Made by a program: the position numbers and the translations under genes | Assembly: GCF_905220565.1 (NCBI RefSeq) | Contig: NC_059395.1 | Location: 10,333,289 to 10,397,288 of the forward strand | Source: Melitaea cinxia | Lineage: Eukaryota > Arthropoda > Insecta > Lepidoptera > Nymphalidae | DNA length: 64,000 bases | Direction: 5' to 3' | Notes under the pieces: generated by a model | Seen by the model: only the letters and a program-made list of their open reading frames with translations | Told to the model about the DNA's origin: nothing | The model's database searches: none | Shown: one piece after another, positions 1-10,200 of the stretch | Layout: each line of letters opens with the position of its first letter | Position numbering within the stretch: position 1 is the first letter of the stretch

Positions 1-460
1 ATAAAGGTGGCAGTAATGTTTCTCAGCTTTGAAAAATTGAATTCGAAAAGCACGTAAATAAAAATACTTTTGTATAAATAATTCATATAAAAATATATTT
101 TTATAAATCGGTACGTGCCAAAGATTTACTAATCTAGAACGAGATTACTTTTTAATAGTTAAATAATTATACATTTCTATAATTATACAAAAGGATATAG
201 AGTATAATTAAAATTATTTTCAGGTATAGACAGATAAGACACGTCTACATTACTTTTTTCAATTATACATGATACTCGCCGTATTTTTGTGTAATGGTAC
301 CATAGTTCGAATTTATAATTATTTTGAACACATAATATCTATTTTGGTCTTAAGATTATAAATGTAATTATAGAAATATTTTACTCATTTCTGTCGATTG
401 CTGTATAAATGAAGTAAAATGATATATGGGAAAACAAGGTATAATCAGTAGGTTAAGTCG
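1..460. other. AT-rich flank downstream of the aquaporin gene
   Basis: No coding exon, RNA gene or clear repeat is visible on either strand. It lies beyond the likely poly(A) site of the minus-strand aquaporin. Confidence 0.5.
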
Positions 461-591
461 TTTATTACTTGAGTGTGTCAGACGTATCGCCGGTAGTGCG
501 GGTCTAGTGGCGGGGCGAGCGCGGCGGGGCGGGTGTCGCGGGGGACGGAGAGGGGGGAGGGGGCGCGCAGGCGCCGCCGCGGGGATCGTCT
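461..591 (-). other. Aquaporin 3' untranslated region
   Basis: The stretch after the stop begins very GC-rich, unlike all around it, and then falls to AT-rich. An AATAAA hexamer on the minus strand (TTTATT at 461-466) lies about 125 bases past the stop and is the best poly(A) signal. Confidence 0.55.
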
Positions 592-630
592 TCAGGCCAT
601 GTCATCGTTCTTGCCGTCGAGGCGCTTCAA
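592..630 (-). CDS. Aquaporin exon 6 (short terminal exon)
   Basis: Twelve residues, LKRLDGKNDDMA, then TGA at 594-592. A clean ATAATTTCAG acceptor precedes it at 631-632 and it joins exon 5 in phase 0 to give DEKELKRLDGK, a plausible charged MIP tail. It is far too short to find by open-reading-frame length alone. Confidence 0.8.
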   Translation of the reverse strand: MKRLDGKNDDMA

Positions 631-3600
631 CTGAAATTATTTCACTAATTATACACAAAAAAACGTATTAGTACTTATTGTATAATTGTATATCATACGT
701 GGTTTGCATACGATGTGTTGCGCATTTTTAATGATTTAAAGTTAAATAATTTTTTCTAGTTTTATAGTATAAAATGTGACTTTTTAATAATATCACAACA
801 GTCATAAGGGCTTACGGTTTGTTCAACAGTCCACGCAGTTGGAGCTAGACGTCCAGAGCGCTTGTAAATAAACATATTACATCAAATCGAGAGTCCAACT
901 TGTATCTAGATAGTATTTAATAAAACTGGTTTTTATGAAATCATTTACAACTATGTATTTAATAAATTATTATTGTCATGTTGTACAATAAAGAGTACAT
1001 AACTATAAAATCTTATAATTTATCATAATACAAAAACATAATCGTAATCTTAATAAAAAGAAACGTATGTAGATACTTAAAAATAATACGAGTATATTCA
1101 TGTAATATTATTATGAACATGCTAACAATAGTATTACATAGAAAAAAAAAACTTTTTCTACTATCATTGGAGCACATAGCAACCATTTAAATTGTGTCAC
1201 AATTATTATTTACATAAATAATTACGAAGTTTATCACAGGAATAGCAAGTGATAGGTCGTAAGACCTCCTGACAAATACTTGTTTAGGTTACACAGATAT
1301 GTGTGGTCTGAGTGATATTCATTATAGTTGTTTTCGGCCTCCTAAACTCCTGACTTGATTCAACCTGTGCGTTAAGGGTAGCTTTTTTTATTTCTTTATT
1401 TTATTTGGGAACTTTTATGTGGCTTTTTAAAAAAAAAAAACAGTTAAGTCATCTATGTCGTCATATTTTAGTAATCTTATATTGTGAGACAACTGTCTTA
1501 GCTGAATCGAGGCCATAGAGTTTAAATATAACATTAAATAATCGACTCAGGGAAAATAATGGGTAAATGTTTCGGCTGAAGTTAGTGGGCATGCCCACCG
1601 TGTCTTCAACGGTGTATCCGCCCCTGGGTGAATAGTATTAGACAGACTAAAGGACGGTCATTATCTTTACCTCCTTTTCGTCACCGGCGACGGGTCGATA
1701 GCGGGGGGAGGGCGCTTCAGTGGGGGGTGCGGAGAACCCGTGTACATACAGCAGCGCTGCTGCCACGCCACCCGCTACCGGACCGGCCCAGTACACCTGA
1801 ATGAAAGAAATTAATGCAGATTACACCTTATAAACATTTTATTGACGATATTTAGACTATAATTTTAGGTGACGACACTTTTTGAGCTAAGTGTATCATA
1901 TGAAATGTGCATAAGTTATGTAATCGTATTACGTTACAAATATATTTATTAAAAATGAAGGTTGAATTTAGAGGCTTTGGCAGGAAGGATTTTGTATGAA
2001 ATTCACACTCTGAAAACAGGTCTAACTACCGATAAAGGTATACGTATAACACAACATTACCTATATAAAATATATAAAGTAATATTGAAACAGCTGATTT
2101 TATTTCTAACAATATAAATATCGATAAACTACCTATGAAATTTTCATTTATAAAACTGTAGAACTTAGCAAAATAATACATTTGGTTTGATTGGTTTAAT
2201 GATTTTGTTTGTTAAGCAATGCTTTAGCAATTGTATAATTGTTTTTGATAGTTTCGGTTAGCAGTTAAAAACTTGACAAAAATAGTTGGGCATCTTTATT
2301 TTTATTCACCGAACAATCTCTGTCGTGTCTTCTCCATCTTACGTGACATTTAACATTATAAGTGAAAGCCATTAATTCTAAATGCATCTTTATTTTCTAT
2401 ATCCGTTCTTTCTTCCCTTTAAATTAATATTGTTTGTTTGTTTGAACTTGCTAATCTCAAGTACTGCTGATTCGAATTGAAAAAATATTTTTGTGTTGTA
2501 GTCCGTTTACCGAGAAGGTTATACAAAATTTTGAAAAATTTATACCTCAAATTAACGCGAGTGAACCCGAGTTGCACCGTTAGTAATACTATAGAATTTA
2601 ACAGAATAGTACTTCTTACCTAATGAGCAAATCTGTAACAATTGCGTGATAAATTTTGATGGTTTTGGTATTCTAACAAAGATGAGACATGAAAGAAATT
2701 AGTAAAAATACCAAAAGCGCCAAATCAAATCGGTATAGTTTATAAAAAATGAGTTGATTGTCTAGAATGTTGGAGAATATAAATGATGTCATAATTATAC
2801 TTGTAAATTCCGAATAGTAAGATTGTTACAGAAATTAATTCGTCATATTTTTCTACACACAAACAGTTGCTTGCTTTGCCTTTGTTTACGTAGGTATAAT
2901 CCGGGTCTGATCACGCATAATATATTTAGTTAATAATAGATGTGACAGTATCTTTGAGTTAAATTGATTTATATTGATGTTATTAGCATTAATAGGATAA
3001 TATGGTATTTTAAAAGGATAACTCTGGTACATACCTAATGAAGAACTCATGCACTACACAATTTGTTTAGTCAGAAATGTATGGAAAACTATAAGTTGAT
3101 TGTTAATTATTACGTTTCTAATAAAGGAAATCAATATATTTCATAGATATTTTAGTGTAGATTTTTTTAGGCAACCTATAAACAATATTAGTGTGGTATA
3201 TTATATAATTTTATATGAATAACAACATAGTAAAGTAGTAGAACTTGTTTGTCTACAGTAGAGTAAGGATTTTTTGCGGTAATTTTTTAGTTTGACTTGC
3301 AAAATTTTTAATACATCACGTTATTCTTTATAGGCTTATTTATCATAAATGTAACAGTGTAGTATACAAGCTGGATGCGGGTAAAATCGCAATGATAAAT
3401 TTTAATTGCTTGTGGTTATGGTTGCCTATCAATATATATTTACATTATTAACCCTAAGGTCCCGGCCTCAAGTCCATGGCAAGGCGCCGGCACGGCGACG
3501 GCGCCACAGTTGATATTTCAGTTAGTGACAGTTAATTTTAATATTACAAACAGAGACTCTAATTTTGTTTTTTTTTTTGTATAGATTTTTGAATATTGTT

Positions 3601-6600
3601 TAAATTCTGTGACATCGGCTTGATGGAATTTGAATTTAGGTATGTAAAGGGCTGAAAATTATTTTGTTAAATATCCACCGCACACGGTTCTTGTTATTTT
3701 GTTTTTTAAACAAACTGCGAAATATCAACTGTCAAGTCGCGGCGCACCATCCACGGCGACGCACAGTGGTCCCGATTTAAAAAAATATGGACATTGATGC
3801 TAGAGGAAAATTTCACTGATGGTTAACACTAAGGTAACTGATAAGACATAATTGTGTTTGCTCGCAAACGAAAAAAAAAACCGACTTCAATTACATCGAC
3901 AAGTAATACAACGTAGATCGACGAAAAAATAGTCAAGCAACTACGCATTATCAAAGATTACTCAAAAAGTAGTTATCAGATCTCAATAAAATTTATATGT
4001 GACCACATGATAAACATCAGCTTTCGATTAAATTAAAAATTATCAAAATCGGTACACCCAGTAAAAAGTTGTTGCGGATTTTCGAGAGTTTCCCTCGATT
4101 TATCTGGGATCCCATCATCAGATCCTGGTTTCCTTATCATGGTACCAAACTAGGGATATCCCCTTTCCAACAAAAAAAGAATTATCAAAATCGGTACATC
4201 CAGTAGAAAGTTATGCGGTATAATACAACGTAGGTCGACGAAAAAAGCGTCAAGTAAAAACGCATTATTAGATATAACTCGAAAAGTAGTTGTTAGATCT
4301 CAAATAAATTGAAATGGGACCAATTGGCACACACAACCTTTCGACTCACAAATTTGTCGAAATCGGTCTACCCGGTCAAAAGTTCTGATGTAACTAACAT
4401 ACATAAAAAAAAAATACAGTCGAATTGAGAACCTCCTCGAAGTCAGTTAAAAAAATTTATCCTACCACGACTATTTCATGGTAAAAAAATAATTACTTTT
4501 TTTTTTGTATGAAAGAAATTGCATTTCTGTTAATTTCTCGAAATTCTTTAGAGTTGTCAAGATGACGATCACACATATTAGAAAACCAGTGGTTCCGAGT
4601 ATTTCATGCGAAGATACTTTTTAATTATCTCTGCGTATTTTTGAGTTATTACGGGTTGAAAAATCGAATTTTTATATAAAATATGTCCTTACTTTTGTAT
4701 TACACAGTAACTGAAATACTTGAAATAAGATAAGTTTGAAGAAATAAAAACTCAATGCATCAATGTCCATATTTTATTAAATCGGCACCACTGTGCGCCG
4801 TGGACATGAGGCCGGGCCCATGGATACTTGTAGATTGAGACTTACTTTAATTAAGCCATTCTAGATAGACAAAAATTTGCTAAATTCTTTAACATCGTAG
4901 TCATTAGAACTATGTTTTATAGATATATAAAATAGGATAATTTCCAAATTCGTGGTTAATATTTTCTTGAATATAATAACCTATTTCAAGTTTTCGATAT
5001 TACGACACTATTGCAAGTGCCATACGGATACATTCCTGAACCAATCAAACCACAAACATGGTAAATATCCCGTTTTATGTTAGAAGTTCTAAAGGTCGAT
5101 ATTGAGCACACGGGTGCAGAGTGGTGATCGTTTTGCGCATCGTGCAGGGGTCGCTAACAAAAAATAGTTTTGTTCAGAAAAATTTAAAAATAAATGAAAT
5201 TTAAAAGTATTTAGTAAGCATTCAATACCTTTATCTTTATCAATACAATTTAGAAGTCCAGTTGAAAATCATCGCTCAATATCCGAGCCGATAAGGAAAA
5301 AGCTATAGAGTGTACTTACCCAGTGGTCAGACCAGTTGCTGGCTACGAGTGCGGAGCCGAAGGAGCGAGCTGGGTTCATAGCTGACCCAGTGTAGTCCAC
5401 AGCGAGCAAGTGACCTAGAGTCACTGTTAGGCCAATAGCAAGCGGAGCGGTGGACTTGCTGTCTGGTTTGTTAGCATCGCACACCTAGAAGACAAAGTCA
5501 CATTTATATATAGATAGATAGATACTCTTTATTGTACACAACAACGATCAACACAATAACATATTGCAAATAAAAAAACAGTGTACAAAGGCGGTCTTAT
5601 CGCTAGAGTAGCGATCTCTTCCAGACAACCTTTGGGCATATAGGACACAGCGTAGTGAAAAAGCGGTAGGGAAGTGTACACAGAGAAGTGACAATCAGTG
5701 TCACCTATCATGTATCACAGGTATATGTCAATGCTTGAGTCTGAGACGGCGTTCTTAGTTACACTAACTGAATTGCAAGAGACCTTGAAATAATTGTGGA
5801 CCTTATGGTAAAGTGAGAACGCGAGCGTTGGTGATGTATGAAGAGGCTTATGTTCAGCATTGGACGACTAAAAGTTGACGATGATGATGAAAATAACTAC
5901 CTTGGAAATTATTGCTACGCATTATAAAAAAACCTAACGATGATGCTATTTTTAAAATAAACTCTATCTTATATCATTTATTTTAAAACAAATCTGTTTG
6001 CTCTGATAAAATTTTGATCCATGTAACTTTGATTTGGTAAAATAAAAACATTTTTTTACAGTAAAATATATTCTACGCAAAATCTTATTAACGTAAAATG
6101 GCAGGCTAATTATCACTAAAATTAGTTCGTGTCACAGCACTGTCACGCTAAAGCTAAACAGAATTCGCAAAGGTTGATCATTTAGTATCGGGTCAAAGGC
6201 CTCAATGAATGAATACGAACTCTGTAATACAAAAACTAAATCCATACAACCGGTTTCTCTCGCTTTAAAAGCACTGGTAAAATGAACTTTGTTGTACGGA
6301 ACAAAGCTATAACGTACTTTAGCGCTATGTTAATGACGTATATATTTCAATTAGTAATGAAAAAAGAAAAATGACGTCACTGTTCGATTTTTAAAATCAT
6401 TGACATAATTATTATTTTTTTGTAATTATCTATTATCTTATGAAGTCCTTTAAAATACGTTAACGACTTATTAACTTAGCAAATTAAATATTTTATTAAA
6501 TCACTTCTATACAAATAAATAAAATTGGAGTGTTTGTTTGTAATATAAAATAACCGCTTTTAACTAAATTCATATATATGTACATACATGTACCTATACA

Positions 6601-7213
6601 CGCTACATATACCAAAATAACATATTTTATAATTTTTGTCTGTCTGTCTCTGTCTATCTGTCTGTCTGTTTGTTCCGACTAATCTCTGAAAAGTCAGGAC
6701 CGATTTTGACGGGACTTTCACTGGCAGATAGCTGAGGTAATAAGGAGTAACTTAGGCTACTTTTCTTTTAGATTTCTAAACAATAATTATTTTGTTAAAT
6801 TCTACGCAGATGAAGTCGCGGGCACAGCTATAAAAATATAAAAAATAAACAGTGATTTGTCTTGTTAATTAAAAGAAGTTGTCAATACTTTAAAAATTGA
6901 TTCGTTCGCATATAACAAGTACCGTGAAGTGAGCCCGTAAAGCAATGTTTTAAATATTTCAATGATCGCAGATTAACGCAGATTATATCGGTTCACTAAT
7001 GACGCCGGTCACGGAAGCTAATGTTTCATTCCTATTCCAGTACTGTCATTAAATCATTAAACGTAAATAAATGTGATGTATTCGCTTGCGAATTCCGTTC
7101 GCGGTTTGTAAATGTTAACGTAAATAGTAAGAAGGTCCCTATTTATACAACATTTATAACGGATTTAATGTATATATTGAAAGCTATTTGTAAATACTAA
7201 TTACTGACTTAAG

Positions 7214-7252
<39 letters not shown>

Positions 7253-10200
7253 ATATATCTATATATATATAATATATATATATATACTTAAGTCAGTAAT
7301 TAATAAGATTCGTATACAATCGAAAATAATTATTGTATTCCTTAGTTAATTTTTGTTAAGTATACTAATTTTTATTAATTAATAAGTTTTGTAAATTTTT
7401 CTTTAGGCAATTAAAGCTATGAGAGTTTGTGACCTAAATATTAATATTTAATTATTTTCTAAGTAATTAGAAGAAGAAGAAGAAATATACTTTATTGTGC
7501 ATATTACAAGCTAACATAACATACACCCTTAAAAATAAAATTTGCAAAACAATATTATGCACGAAGGCGGTCTTATCGCTAGGTAAGCGATTTCTTCCAG
7601 ACAACCTTGGGGTAGAGGAGATTTTAAAATAAAAAGAGTAGGGTTATCAAAAGGCAAAACAGAAAATTAAAAACAAAGTAGACCCTACAATCTAATAATA
7701 TAATAATTATTATCTAAGCGTATTTTAAAAATTAATAAAACTAATATTTTGCAGATATAATGCGAAATTTTTAATGACTGCACCAAACTGGATAATTCAC
7801 TTATATAAGATGTTCGTAATAACGAATCTTTTTCTTAAATACACATATTAACAAAAAACACGATAGGTATATCAGTACGAACTCAGCTAGTATGTTATAA
7901 ATAAATTTTCTGACATAATTTTTAATCTGTTATTTGCTGGGATAGATGTTAAGGTACATAGATAGTTACTCTACGAAAACCGCAGGCCAGCAAATTTCAA
8001 AATCTCGTGTTACATTTTTTTACTCGATGTTTTTTTACCACCATATTTTTCCTGTTATTATTCCCCTTCAACGAGTCCAACACTGTTTCGACGTAACTCG
8101 ATTTCGCTTAAATTACAGTTATAAAAAAGCCAATTCGGAGAAGCGTCCTTGCATTCACAGTAACTTTTTATGGATAAAGATATTTCTCGTTTTGTGTTTT
8201 ATATTCAAATAGCTGACCTGGCGAACTTCGTACAGACTTATTTTTTGTATGCAATATATTGATTTTTTTAAAGTTTATTTTTTTTATACAGACCTTGCTT
8301 TGTATTCGTTCGGAAGTTTGGAAGAATTTATGGCGGTTTATTTTTGTTTTATATATAGAAGATTGATATCGGTAAAAAATATTTCCAATACGTCAATCTT
8401 TATTAAGCGAATACCTGATGAGGTTTTAACACGATATACATTTTTCTATAATTTAGTAAAATGTTTGTAATTCGATGAAGTTAATAGCTATTAAAGCTAA
8501 TAAGGTTTAAACTGTCGACACTAGGCCACTTTTATATCATGAACCGGTACTGTATCATTATATTGTATCATTATATTGTATCATTATATTGTATCATTAA
8601 ACGTTTTTACACACAAATGTTAAGTTGGAAAATGTTTTATTACGTATTATTTTAACCCTACTGTGAAAATACTATTTTATAATTTTTTTTTCAACGGCAA
8701 TTGTTGCATGACAAAAATAATTAATAATCTGATGATGAAAAAATATACATATACTATTTTAACGAGCTTCATAGAATTATTTTTACTACCAAGGTAGAAA
8801 ACGCGATCCATCTGATGGTAAGCGGATACCTTAGTCTATGTATGTCTGCAACACCGCGAGCTTTGCCGGCCCGTTACAGACCGTACCTGCGCCTCTACCC
8901 TGGATAGTTCTGGCAACTTTACTTACAACAGGAACACACCACTATATCAAAGCAGTATTATTTAGTGGTAAACTACTGTTAAGTTGAGGTACTTCCCCAA
9001 TCGGGAAGCTCCAGATTTTGCCTGCAGTATTCTACCTTAATAAAACTAATGGAATATTTCCATAAAATCTAAGATCACTTACCCCACAAACAACGAACAC
9101 GAGCACGAATCCAAGGAAGAATTCAATTCCGAAGCCCTGTAGCTGCGTCACGTTCTTCCCCAGTCCTGTGATGCCGAGATTTCCCGCGACAGGGTCGGGG
9201 GTGAAGGCCTTCAGTAGGCCGGAACCAGCGGCCGCTCCCGCACATTGAGCTATCACGTATAACACACCCCGCACTGGTTTTATTTTACCAGTGGCTGCCA
9301 TGCCGGCGGTCACTGCTGGGTTCACGTGACCTCCCGATACATGCCCTATAGCCTGGAGAACAAGTGATTTTATTATTTTATTGAAGTTATAGCCTTCACA
9401 GCAAGCGATTGTAATGTTAACAAATTAAAAGTTCATACTAATAAGACTTTACAGAGACTTTACAGACATATTTAATTATCTGTATACAAGGTTATAATAA
9501 AAGATAAACGACAAAGGTGTGTGGGGTTTATAAGGAAAATCTTGATTATTTTGTGTATTAAATAAATGAACACTTTAAATTTAGTTGTATAGGGACGAGA
9601 GTAAACAGTAAATATTTTTTTTACAAAAGAAATTAAAATCATGATGAACTAAACGATAAAGTGTTTTCATAATGTAAACTTAAATAAAATCCAATTAGTT
9701 GCAGATCCGCACTATGTGAAGTTGTGTTAAAGATAAAAACTCAAATTATGGCATCTAATGATAATTACCTATGTAGTAAATTTTTGCTATTTTGTAAGTG
9801 AAATGTCTCTAATCTTGTCTAGAGATAAAACGATTTATGGTCAAGGTTAATTTAGTCTACGTATAGTCGTCTGTTCCTAAAGTAAGCAACTTAATGCTTG
9901 TGTTATAGGTTACAGCCGACTGGTATATAGCTACATTTTTTTTTTCGATAAACATACTTATAAATAATACATATATAAATATATATATTAATGTTAAAAA
10001 ATTAATATAATAAATATTTATTATTTTAATTATATTAAAAAATTAATATAATAAATATTTATATTATACCCAGACTCGGGGTGGGAATCGAACTCACAAC
10101 CCTCGGAGCATAAAGCAGGGTCACTACAAACTGCGCCAACGGGCTAGTCAAGTCAAATAACTAATATAATAATAAGTAAGTCAAATACCTAATTGTGTTA

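Noticed and set aside
426..671. 81-codon plus-strand frame rich in Arg and Gly
   Set aside because: It is the reverse side of the GC-rich aquaporin terminal exon and 3' UTR; the composition follows from base content.
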